64,000 bases of DNA from Hamadaea sp013361475 (GTDB lineage Bacteria > Actinomycetota > Actinomycetes > Mycobacteriales > Micromonosporaceae), in the NCBI RefSeq assembly GCF_040654195.1, contig NZ_JBFAHM010000011.1:310001-374000 (forward strand). The letters run 5' to 3'. A program made the position numbers and the translations under genes. Positions 40,992-48,972 of this stretch are shown piece by piece (the stretch's first letter is position 1; each line of letters opens with the position of its first letter). The notes under the pieces are model-generated. The model searched no databases, was not told the origin of the DNA, and saw nothing but the letters and a program-made list of their open reading frames with translations.

Positions 40992-41806
40992 CCTACCGCT
41001 GGCTGGTGACCGACCTCGACGGCACGCTGGTCGACCGGCGGCTGCGAATGGTGCCGCGTAGCCGCGAGGCGCTGGGCCGGTTCCGGGCAGGTGGGGGAGA
41101 GGTCGTCATCGCCACCGGCCGCAGCCGGGAGTCAGCCGCGCCGTACTACGCCGAACTGAACCTCACCGGTCCGGCGATCCTCCTCAACGGCGCACTCATC
41201 TGCGACCTGTCGACCGGTGAGATCCTCCTCGACCGTCGCCTGCCCGCGCCCGTCTGGGCGGCGGCGACCGAGCTGCTCGACGCCCTCGACGGCGACGCCG
41301 CCGGTGTCGCCTTCCGCGGCGGCCAGGCCTTCCGGGTCGTGACGTCGCCGCTGATCGACGCGTACGCCGCCCGCGACCGGGTCACGGTCGAAGCCGTCGG
41401 TGACTGGTCGGATCTGCCGCCCACCGAGGTCAGCAAGGCGATGATCGTCTGTGCTTCGACGGCCGTCGCCGAGCGCGTCACCGAGAAGGCCAGCGCGCTC
41501 GACGTCACCGTCGTCGTCTCCGAACCCACCTACGTGGAGCTGCTGCCGTCCGGTGTGGACAAAGGCACCGCGCTGACCTGGCTGACCGGTCATCGGGGCG
41601 TACCGCTGGAGCAGGTGGCGGCGGTCGGCGACAACCCCAACGACATCCCGATGCTGCGCGTCGCCGGGCTCGGCGCAGCGGTCGGCGACGGCCATCCGGC
41701 GGTACGCGCCGCCGCCGACGTCGTGGTCGGGGGCTGCGACGACGGGGCAGTCGCCGACGTCATCGCCCAGATCCTCGACGGGGCCGAGCACGGCGTGCTC
41801 AGCTGA
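40988..41806 (+). CDS. Cof-type HAD-IIB phosphatase
   Basis: A 272-residue phosphatase of the Cof/HAD-IIB group, cytosolic. Motif I is VTDLDGTLVD (Asp9, Asp11), motif II is VIATGRS, and motif IV is VAAVGDNPNDIPML. A C2B cap domain of about 100 residues lies between motifs II and III. These enzymes act on a broad set of sugar phosphates. It is the third phosphatase in the ABC operon and overlaps the IMPase stop by 4 bases. Confidence 0.9.
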   Translation: MTYRWLVTDLDGTLVDRRLRMVPRSREALGRFRAGGGEVVIATGRSRESAAPYYAELNLTGPAILLNGALICDLSTGEILLDRRLPAPVWAAATELLDALDGDAAGVAFRGGQAFRVVTSPLIDAYAARDRVTVEAVGDWSDLPPTEVSKAMIVCASTAVAERVTEKASALDVTVVVSEPTYVELLPSGVDKGTALTWLTGHRGVPLEQVAAVGDNPNDIPMLRVAGLGAAVGDGHPAVRAAADVVVGGCDDGAVADVIAQILDGAEHGVLS

Positions 41807-41815
41807 TCGCGGTCA

Positions 41816-41842
41816 CGGCCCGGCCTACCCACGGCCGGGCCG
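41816..41842. terminator. bidirectional terminator at the end of the ABC operon
   Basis: CGGCCCGGCC (41816-41825) pairs perfectly with GGCCGGGCCG (41833-41842) around a 7-base loop, between the convergent HAD and SGNH genes. Confidence 0.75.
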
Positions 41843-41848
41843 ACGCCG

Positions 41849-42478
41849 TCAGAGACCCAGCGCCGCCAGGTACGCCTCGGCGATGATCGCGTGCCCGGGC
41901 AGGTTCGGGTGGATCCGGTCGTGCGCCCAGTCGGCCGACTCCGTCACCGTCAACGCTCGGTCGAAGGCTTGCTGGGTGCGTACGTGGATGGCGGAGAACT
42001 CCTCGGCGAGGGCTTCGACCACCTTGGCGTACCGGCCGGTTTCGACCCGCTGACCGTCGGTGGGATCGGCTTCGATGATGTACGGGTCGGCCAGGATCAG
42101 CCGGCATCCGGTGGTGTCGACCGCACCGCGCAGCAGCTGGCGCAGAGTCCGCTCGTACTCGTCCAGCGGGACGGCCTCGTCGGCGCGGCCGGTGAAAAAC
42201 CGCCACACGTCGTTGATGCCGATCATCACCGACAGCCAGTCCGGTCCTTCGGCGAGGACGTCGTCGTCCCAGCGCCCGGCGAGGTCGCGCACGGTGTTGC
42301 CGCCGATGCCGCGGTTGGTCCAGCGCAGGTGCAGTTCCGGCCGCCGGGCGGTGACGAACGCCCGGACCAGGCTCATGTAGCCGTCGCCGTACGGCGCCAT
42401 GTGGTCGCGGCGGCCGCAGTCGGTGATGCTGTCGCCGATGAACAGGATGTGCTGACCGGGGTGGAAGAGCTGCGTCAT
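41849..42478 (-). CDS. SGNH/GDSL-family hydrolase (cytosolic)
   Basis: A 209-residue SGNH hydrolase. Block I is LFIGDSITDCGRR (nucleophile Ser), block II NRGIGGNTVRDLA (Gly), block III VMIGINDVW (Asn), and block V DRIHPNLPGHAIIAEAYL (Asp and His). All four catalytic positions are intact. There is no signal peptide. Relatives remove acyl groups from sugars or lipids; the substrate is not known. It may be unrelated to the inositol locus, being convergent with it and separated by a terminator. Confidence 0.88.
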   Translation of the reverse strand: MTQLFHPGQHILFIGDSITDCGRRDHMAPYGDGYMSLVRAFVTARRPELHLRWTNRGIGGNTVRDLAGRWDDDVLAEGPDWLSVMIGINDVWRFFTGRADEAVPLDEYERTLRQLLRGAVDTTGCRLILADPYIIEADPTDGQRVETGRYAKVVEALAEEFSAIHVRTQQAFDRALTVTESADWAHDRIHPNLPGHAIIAEAYLAALGL

Positions 42479-42581
42479 GATCCACAGCTTCGCATGTCCG
42501 GTCAGCTGATGGCGACCGGTGTCAGGCCGGCCGTCGACGAGGATCTGTCGCCGACGGCCTGGCGGAGTGCTGACGTCCGGC

Positions 42582-43387
42582 TCAGCTTGCCGCGGCGCTC
42601 CGGAACACCGGGTAGTAGCCGCCGGACTGCCCGGAGGCGAACGGGTGGTAGGAGACGCTGAGTTCGGCGAAGTTCAGCGCGTGCAGCCACTTGTCACCGC
42701 TGCAGAGCTGGTGCCCGACGAAGATGGAGCGGACGTCGGCGAAGACGAAGCCGTTGCTCTGCGCGGCGGTACGCGTGATGTTGTCGATGAGGTTGATGCC
42801 CTCGTCGATCTTCGCGTGCGAGGTGGCGCTCAACCCGACGCAGAACGTGTTGAGCTGGTAGAACACCGGGTAGGACAGCACGACGACCTTGGCGTTGGGC
42901 GCCTTGGCCCGGATCTTGCCGTAGAGCGTGTTCAGCAGGCCGGCGAGGGTCGCGTTGGCCTTGTCCTCCGCCGCCTGCACGGCGGCCACGCATTCGGTCG
43001 TCCCGTAGAGGGCGCACGTCCGCATGATGGTGGAAAAGCCCATGTCGTTGCCGCCGATGGTGATGCTGACGAGCGTGGTGGTGCTGCTCAGGGCGGACAG
43101 CTGGCTGCTGGCGACGCTCGTCGTGGTGGCGCCGGAGCAGGCGACCGACACATAGGACGCCGGGGCGTTCGCGGCCGCCCACAACGCGGGGTACGCGTTC
43201 GTGCTGCGTTGGCATGAGCCGCTTTCGGCGGTGTAGCTGCCGGCGCCGACGCCGGAGGAGTAGGAGTCGCCGAGGGCGACGTAGCGGACGGTGGACGCGG
43301 CGTTCGCGGGGGTGGCCACGAGGCCGACCAGCACAGTCAGGGTGGCTGCGAGGCTGGCCGACAGCGTGAGCAGACGCGATCGAGTCA
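42582..43387 (-). CDS. secreted SGNH/GDSL esterase
   Basis: A 268-residue secreted esterase/lipase of the SGNH family. The TTG at 43387 is chosen because GGAGG lies 5 bases before it and it opens a good signal peptide (MTRSRLLTLSASLAATLTVL, ending ATPANA); an ATG at 43432 lacks such a site. Catalytic blocks are VALGDSYSSGVGAG (Ser), SVACSGATT, ITIGGNDMGFS (Asn) and SYHPFASGQSGGY (His). Three disulfides are likely from the six Cys of the mature protein. It resembles streptomycete extracellular esterases of this length. Confidence 0.88.
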
Positions 43388-43642
43388 AGGGGGCCTCCGG
43401 GTCGGGGGTGAACTCGGTGGAACTCGGTCGCATATAGATATCAATAAACGCCGCCGTTGTGAAGATCGCAAAGCGCAAGAAGTGAAAGAATTTTCGAGAC
43501 CGTCCATTGAGGTCAGACGCTCGCGTCCGCCCGAATACATCGAAGCGGACGACTGCGCGTCGGCGTGCCGCCGCGCGCCGGATTTGCTTGAATCGATCTG
43601 GCGCCGTCGACGGGGACGCGCCGCGGGGGAGGGGAGTCGCCG

Positions 43643-46447
43643 TTGTCGGAGCTGCGCTTTCACATTCTGGGCCCGACGATCGCCAGCCGGGCCGGGCGTG
43701 ACCTCGAGTTGGGCAGCCCGAAGCAACGCACACTGCTCGTCGCCCTGCTCCTGGAGCCCCGGCGCGTGCTGCCGATGCGCCGACTGCTGAACCTGCTCTG
43801 GGACGACCCGCCCACCTCCGCCACCGCCAACGCGCGCACCTACGCCTACGGGCTCCGCAAGGCGCTCGGCCCGGTCCTGCACGCCCGCGACGGCGGCTAC
43901 CGGCTCGACGTGGCTCCCACCGACAGCGATCTCGGCCAGTTCAGCGCCGAAGTGGCGGCCGCCCGGCTGGCCCGATCGGCCGACGACCTGTCCGCCGCCG
44001 AACGGCACTACGAGAAGGCGCTGGGCATGTGGCGCGGCGCGTGCGGCGAGGACCTGCCCGCCGACGTGCCCCTGCAGCATCAGCTCGTCACCATCACCGA
44101 ACGGCGCGCGGTCGCCATGGAGGAGTACGCCGACCTGCGCCTGCGGCAGGGACCGGATCCCCGCCTGCCGGAGGAACTGCGCCAGGCCCTGGCCGACCAT
44201 CCGACCCGGGAAGGCCTGTGGGCGCTGCTGATGCGGGCGCTCGCGGCGGGCGGCGACACCGCGGGCGCGCTGGAGGCGTACCAGCGGGCCCGGACGGAGC
44301 TGGCGGCACGACTCGGCGTCGACCCCGGCGCGGAGCTGGTCGACCTGCAACGCTCGATCCTGGCCCGCGAACCGGCCGTCGTCGTGGCGTCCCCTTCAGC
44401 GCCGTCCCGCCCGGTCGTCCCGCACGAACTGCCCGCGCGGCCGCCCGTGTTCGTCGGCCGGGACGCCGCCGTCGCCGAACTGCTCGACGCCGTCGCCGAC
44501 CCCGGCGTACGTCGCTACCCGGTGGTGCTGAGCATCGACGGCCCCGGCGGCATCGGCAAATCCACCCTCGCCGTCGAACTCGCCCACCGCATCAGCGAGC
44601 ACCTCCGCGCCGAGGCCGGGCAAGCCGACCGCCAGACCGACGGCGAGATCTACGTCGACCTGCACGGCGGCCACAGCGGCCTGCGGCCCGCCAACCCGGC
44701 GGAGGTCCTGGTCCGGCTGCTGCGCTCACTCGGCGAACCCGAGCCGGGCCGCGAGGACCTCGGGGGGCTGTCCGCCCGCTGGCGCAGCCTCACCCACGAC
44801 CGGCGGCTGCTCGTCGTGCTGGACAACGTGCTCGACGCCGACCAGGTCCGTCCGCTGCTGCCCAACGGACCCGGCTGCACCGTCGTCATCACCTCCCGGC
44901 CTCGCCTCGCCGACCTCGACGTGACCGCCCGCCAAACGCTGTCGACTCTGGACATCGACACCGCGGTGCGGCTGCTCAAAGCACACGGCGAGGCCGACGA
45001 CGGCGCGCTGCGGCAGATCGCGCACTTGTGCGGCGGGCTGCCGCTGGCCCTGCGCATGGCCGCCGCCCGGCTGGCCAGCCGGACCGACCTGACCGTCGGC
45101 GACTTCGCACTGCGGCTCAGCGACGACCGGCTGCGGCTGAGCGAACTCGGCTACCGCGACACCGGCGTACGCGCGACCTTCCGGTCCAGCTTCGTCGCCC
45201 TCGCCGGCAGCGCCGACCCGGTCGACCGGGACGCCGCGAAACTGTTCAGCCTCCTCGGGCTGCTGCCGGTGTCCGACTGCTCCGCCGAAATCGCCTACGC
45301 CCTCGCCGACACCGCCCACGCCGACGCCAGCGTCGGACGGCTCGTCGAACTGCACCTCGTGACCAGCGACAACGGCCGCCTCCGGCTGCACGACCTGCTG
45401 CGCCTGTTCGCCCGGGAAGTCGCCGACGACCTGCCCACCGCCGACACCGGACCGGCGATCCACCGGGCGGCCTGGTGCTACGCCGAATCCGCCCGGCGAG
45501 CCTGGCTCTGCGTACGCCCACTGGCCGGTCGAACGCTCCCGCCGAGCCCGCTCACCCGCGCCACCCCCGCCGATCCGCGTACGCGGGCCCAGGGCGTGCA
45601 GTGGCTGGCCGAAAACTCGGCATCCATGCGCGAACTGCTGTTCGCCCTGCCCGACCTGCCGTCGGTGCCGCTGTCCGTCGGCGTCGAGATCCTCCGTCAC
45701 CTGACCAGCCACGACGGGCTCGCCGGGACATTTCGCGACACGGTGGCCGTCGGCGGCCGGGTGGTCGCACTGGCCTCCACCGCCGGCGACCCCCGCGCCG
45801 AACTGGTCGCCCGGCGGCTGCTTGCCATCAACCTCCAACGGCTACGCCGCTACCCGGAGTCCCAAGCCGAGGTCCGGCCCGCGATCGCGCTGCTGCCGCA
45901 GGTGGACGATCCCGTCGAACGCATCACCACCCTCAACACCTTCGGCATCTTCCAGACCGAATGGGGCGACCTCGACGCCGCCGAACAATCCCTGCGCGCC
46001 GGACTGAAACTCGCCCGCGAACACGACGATCCACCCTGGACCAGCCTGCTGCTGCACAGCCTCGGCATGCACCAACGCGTACGCGGTGTGCTCGGAGAAT
46101 CGATCGAGCTGCTGCGTGAGGCGTACGGCATCCGCCAGGCACTGGCCGACGAAGTGGGCCAGATCTACACCCGGATGCAGCTCGGCAAGGCGCTGTCCGC
46201 CGCCGGGGAGGTCGCCGAAGGACTGGCACACCTCGACCGGGCGCTCGTGGCCGCGGAACGGCTCAACTCCGCCGAACTGGCCCGGGAGATCCGGATCGAC
46301 CGCATGGAGGTGCTGTCCCGAGCCGGCCGCATCGGCGAGGCCTCCGGCGAACTGCGGGCCGCCCTGGAGGTGTGCCGCCGCCTCGACGACGAGGCCCTGC
46401 GGGCTGAGGTGCTCCGCGAAGCCCAGCGGCTGCGCGTACCGGCATAA
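43643..46447 (+). CDS. SARP/AfsR-type regulator with NB-ARC and TPR domains
   Basis: A 934-residue regulator. It has an OmpR-type winged helix (about 1-92, QRTLLVALLLEPRRVLPM), a bacterial transcriptional activation domain (about 96-240), an NB-ARC ATPase (about 265-510; P-loop GPGGIGKST near 298-306, LLVVLDNVLDADQ as Walker B), and C-terminal TPR helices (about 620-934). AfsR/SARP proteins activate secondary metabolism in actinomycetes, but no biosynthetic cluster is in the window. The TTG start at 43643 follows a GGGGAGGGGAG. The following HAD gene is 43 bases downstream and may be co-transcribed. Confidence 0.9.
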   Translation: MSELRFHILGPTIASRAGRDLELGSPKQRTLLVALLLEPRRVLPMRRLLNLLWDDPPTSATANARTYAYGLRKALGPVLHARDGGYRLDVAPTDSDLGQFSAEVAAARLARSADDLSAAERHYEKALGMWRGACGEDLPADVPLQHQLVTITERRAVAMEEYADLRLRQGPDPRLPEELRQALADHPTREGLWALLMRALAAGGDTAGALEAYQRARTELAARLGVDPGAELVDLQRSILAREPAVVVASPSAPSRPVVPHELPARPPVFVGRDAAVAELLDAVADPGVRRYPVVLSIDGPGGIGKSTLAVELAHRISEHLRAEAGQADRQTDGEIYVDLHGGHSGLRPANPAEVLVRLLRSLGEPEPGREDLGGLSARWRSLTHDRRLLVVLDNVLDADQVRPLLPNGPGCTVVITSRPRLADLDVTARQTLSTLDIDTAVRLLKAHGEADDGALRQIAHLCGGLPLALRMAAARLASRTDLTVGDFALRLSDDRLRLSELGYRDTGVRATFRSSFVALAGSADPVDRDAAKLFSLLGLLPVSDCSAEIAYALADTAHADASVGRLVELHLVTSDNGRLRLHDLLRLFAREVADDLPTADTGPAIHRAAWCYAESARRAWLCVRPLAGRTLPPSPLTRATPADPRTRAQGVQWLAENSASMRELLFALPDLPSVPLSVGVEILRHLTSHDGLAGTFRDTVAVGGRVVALASTAGDPRAELVARRLLAINLQRLRRYPESQAEVRPAIALLPQVDDPVERITTLNTFGIFQTEWGDLDAAEQSLRAGLKLAREHDDPPWTSLLLHSLGMHQRVRGVLGESIELLREAYGIRQALADEVGQIYTRMQLGKALSAAGEVAEGLAHLDRALVAAERLNSAELAREIRIDRMEVLSRAGRIGEASGELRAALEVCRRLDDEALRAEVLREAQRLRVPA

Positions 46448-46490
46448 CGTATCGGTGATCACGGCGCGGCGACCGAGAAGGATCACGACG

Positions 46491-47141
46491 GTGAAGAAGT
46501 ACATCCTGTTCGACCACGACGGGGTTCTGGTGGACACCGAGTTCTGGTATTACCGAGCCGGCGAACGCGCCCTGGCCGGCATCGGCCTGACCGTCGACAA
46601 AGACCGATACCTGCGGGACATGAGCCAGGGATTGGGCACCTGGGCCCAGGCCAGGGCCGCCGGTGTCGACGAGGAGACCATCAGCCGCCTGCGCCGGATT
46701 CGCGATGATCACTACCAGGAGTACCTCAAGACCGAGGCCATCGAGATCGAAGGCGTCGTCGAGACACTCGCCGACCTGTCCCGGCACGTGCGCATGGCCA
46801 TCGTGACGACGGCGAAACGCGCCGACTTCGACGTCATCCACGCCCAGCGCGACATCCGGAGGTTCATGGACTTCGTCCTCGTCCGCGAGGACTACCGGCT
46901 CGCCAAGCCGCACCCCGAACCGTACCTGACCGGCTTGCGGCGCTTCGGCGCCGCCCAGCAGGAGACGCTGGTCGTGGAGGACTCCTCTCGCGGTCTGAAC
47001 TCCGCGGTGGCGGCCGGCATCGACTGCGCCGTCGTCCACAACGACTTCACCCAAGCACAAGACTTCTCGCAGGCCACGCATCGCATCAAGACTCTCCGCG
47101 AGCTGACGGACATCATCCTCGACAGCGCCGGAGACAGCTGA
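46491..47141 (+). CDS. HAD-family hydrolase (phosphatase/phosphoglucomutase-like)
   Basis: A 216-residue HAD protein. Motif I ILFDHDGVLVDTEFWYY (Asp8, Asp10), motif II IVTTAKR, motif III KPHPEPYLTGL and motif IV LVVEDSSRGLNSAVAAG are all present, with a helical cap (about 18-85). This is the layout of beta-phosphoglucomutase-like phosphatases. GTG 46491 has GAGAAGGA about 10 bases upstream. It follows the SARP regulator in the same direction. Substrate unknown. Confidence 0.85.
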   Translation: MKKYILFDHDGVLVDTEFWYYRAGERALAGIGLTVDKDRYLRDMSQGLGTWAQARAAGVDEETISRLRRIRDDHYQEYLKTEAIEIEGVVETLADLSRHVRMAIVTTAKRADFDVIHAQRDIRRFMDFVLVREDYRLAKPHPEPYLTGLRRFGAAQQETLVVEDSSRGLNSAVAAGIDCAVVHNDFTQAQDFSQATHRIKTLRELTDIILDSAGDS

Positions 47142-47206
47142 GAACCCAGGGGGCCCGGGGGACGGGCTCGGGACGACATGCCCGCCGCTCGTGCTTCAAT
47201 GGGACG

Positions 47207-48337
47207 ATGGCAGAGCCTGATCCCGCCGGAAGGTCGCTCGCCGACCGCGTACCGCCGTCGTTGGTGTTCCGGTGGGCGGTCGCCGGCGCTGCCGGGGTCG
47301 TGGCCGTCGCCGCGGTGGTGCTCGGGCTCTACACCGTCCGCAACATCCTCGTCCTGGTCTTGATCGCGTTGTTCGTCGCGGTCAGCCTCGATCCGGCTGT
47401 GCGCTGGATGGTACGCAGAGGGCTCCACCGCAGCTGGGCGGTCAGCATCGTGATCCTGGTCCTCGTCGCGCTGTTCGGCTTGTTCGTGTGGTCGATCGTG
47501 CCGCCGGTCGTGGACCAGAGCGGGACCCTGCTGCAGAAGCTGCCGAGCTATGTGCAGACGTGGTCGGAGAAGTCCCGCGCCATCCAGGAGATCACCGACC
47601 GGTACAACCTCACCGACCGGCTGACCTCGCTCGCGGGTGAGTTGCCGGGGCGGATCGCCAACGGCGCGCTCGGCTTCGTGCAGAAGCTGTTCGGCACGAT
47701 CGCCGCCGCGCTGACCGTGCTCGTGCTGTCGATCTACTTCATGGCCGACATGCCGCGGTTGCAGCGGGGTGTGGTGCGCCTGTTCCCGCCCGCGCACCGC
47801 CGTCGGGGCGCGCACATCGTCGCCGTCGTCGTGGACAAGGTCGGCGGCTACATGATCGGCAACATCGTCATCTCGCTCATCGCCGGAGTGGCCGCGTTCA
47901 TCTGCTTCCAAGCCGTCGGCGTCCCGTACGCCGTCCCGCTGGCCGTCATGGTCGCCATCACCGACCTCATCCCGATGATCGGGGCCAGCCTGGGCGCCAT
48001 CATCGGCGTCGGGGTCTCGTTGCTGACCGTCGGGATCTGGCCACGATCCATCGTCGTGCTGTTGTTCTTCATCGCGTACCAGCAGATCGAGAACTACCTG
48101 ATCCAGCCGCGGGTGATGCGTAACGCGGTCGACCTGTCGCCGGTGGCCGTCCTGGTCGTGGCGCTGATCGGCGGGACCGTGCTCGGCCTGGTCGGCGCGC
48201 TCATGGCGATCCCGATCGCGGCCGCGGTCAAGGTCGTGCTCACGCCGATGGTCGTCGCCGACGATCCGGCCGACGCCGGGGACGGCGAGGACGGCGAGGA
48301 CCCCGGCACCGGTGGGGCCGAACCGGCGGCGGCCTGA
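47207..48337 (+). CDS. AI-2E family transporter (PerM/YdiK-like)
   Basis: A 376-residue membrane protein of the AI-2E exporter family. It has about seven helices: a pair near the N-terminus (LVLVLIALFVAVSLDPAV), an extended segment (about 105-150), and the conserved C-terminal block with LIPMIGASLGAIIGVGVSLL and QQIENYLIQPRVMRNAVDLSP, the family signature. The C-terminus is acidic. Family members export quorum signals or act in ion and osmotic stress; the role here is unknown. It ends 9 bases before the convergent DinB-like gene. Confidence 0.9.
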   Translation: MAEPDPAGRSLADRVPPSLVFRWAVAGAAGVVAVAAVVLGLYTVRNILVLVLIALFVAVSLDPAVRWMVRRGLHRSWAVSIVILVLVALFGLFVWSIVPPVVDQSGTLLQKLPSYVQTWSEKSRAIQEITDRYNLTDRLTSLAGELPGRIANGALGFVQKLFGTIAAALTVLVLSIYFMADMPRLQRGVVRLFPPAHRRRGAHIVAVVVDKVGGYMIGNIVISLIAGVAAFICFQAVGVPYAVPLAVMVAITDLIPMIGASLGAIIGVGVSLLTVGIWPRSIVVLLFFIAYQQIENYLIQPRVMRNAVDLSPVAVLVVALIGGTVLGLVGALMAIPIAAAVKVVLTPMVVADDPADAGDGEDGEDPGTGGAEPAAA

Positions 48338-48346
48338 GCCTACGGG

Positions 48347-48931
48347 CTACTGCCCGATCCGGCCGTCGATCCGTTCGCGCAGGAAGTCGACGTGGCCCAT
48401 GTGGCGGGCGTACTCCTCGACCATGCCGAGCACGACGTCTCGATAAGACAGCGAGCCACCGCCACTGCCGTGCTTGTTCTCGGGATCGTCGACGATGGCG
48501 TCGAGGCTCGGCGCGTCGGCGAGGAACCGGGTGGAGAACTCGACCTCGGCCCGCCATGCCGCCCAGGCCTCGGCGACGACCTCGGGGTCGGCGACCGCAC
48601 CGTCGAAGTCGCCGTCACGGTTGGTCTCGGAGCAGTACAACTTCGGCACATCCTGGCCGGCGAGCAGGACGCGGAACGTCCCGCGCTCCATCTCGGCGAG
48701 GTGCCGCACGAGTCCCAGAAGCGACATCGTCGAGGGCTCGACCGAGCGCCGGGCCATCTGCTCGGCGTCGAGTCCGGCGCACTTCAGCTCCAGGGTGAGG
48801 CGTTGACAGCGCAACGACTCGGCCAGCGTGGTGCGCTCGTCGGCCATCGAGGGGCCGTGCTCGCGGGGGTCGTCGTCGGAGGGGCGGCCGTCCTCGGTGA
48901 ACATGTCGGCCCGTCGGGTGGTGGTGGTCAT
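48347..48931 (-). CDS. DinB-like (DUF664) protein
   Basis: A 194-residue four-helix-bundle protein of the DinB superfamily, DUF664 branch. The helix-1 phrase LRCQRLTLELKCAGLDAEQM, SLLGLVRHLAEMERGTFRVL (metal-site His) and the terminal EEYARHMGHVDFLRERIDG (His residues) fit a metal-dependent thiol transferase fold, but the actinobacterial DUF664 proteins have no defined function. The first 35 residues are polar and probably disordered. The ATG at 48931 has AGGA before it. Confidence 0.85.
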   Translation of the reverse strand: MTTTTRRADMFTEDGRPSDDDPREHGPSMADERTTLAESLRCQRLTLELKCAGLDAEQMARRSVEPSTMSLLGLVRHLAEMERGTFRVLLAGQDVPKLYCSETNRDGDFDGAVADPEVVAEAWAAWRAEVEFSTRFLADAPSLDAIVDDPENKHGSGGGSLSYRDVVLGMVEEYARHMGHVDFLRERIDGRIGQ

Positions 48932-48972
48932 ATAGTCATCCTGGTCACGGCTTTCGGCGTATAACAACTGAT

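Noticed and set aside
41849..43387. The two SGNH esterases as part of the inositol island
   Set aside because: They are on the other strand beyond a strong terminator and lack an IolR-type site.
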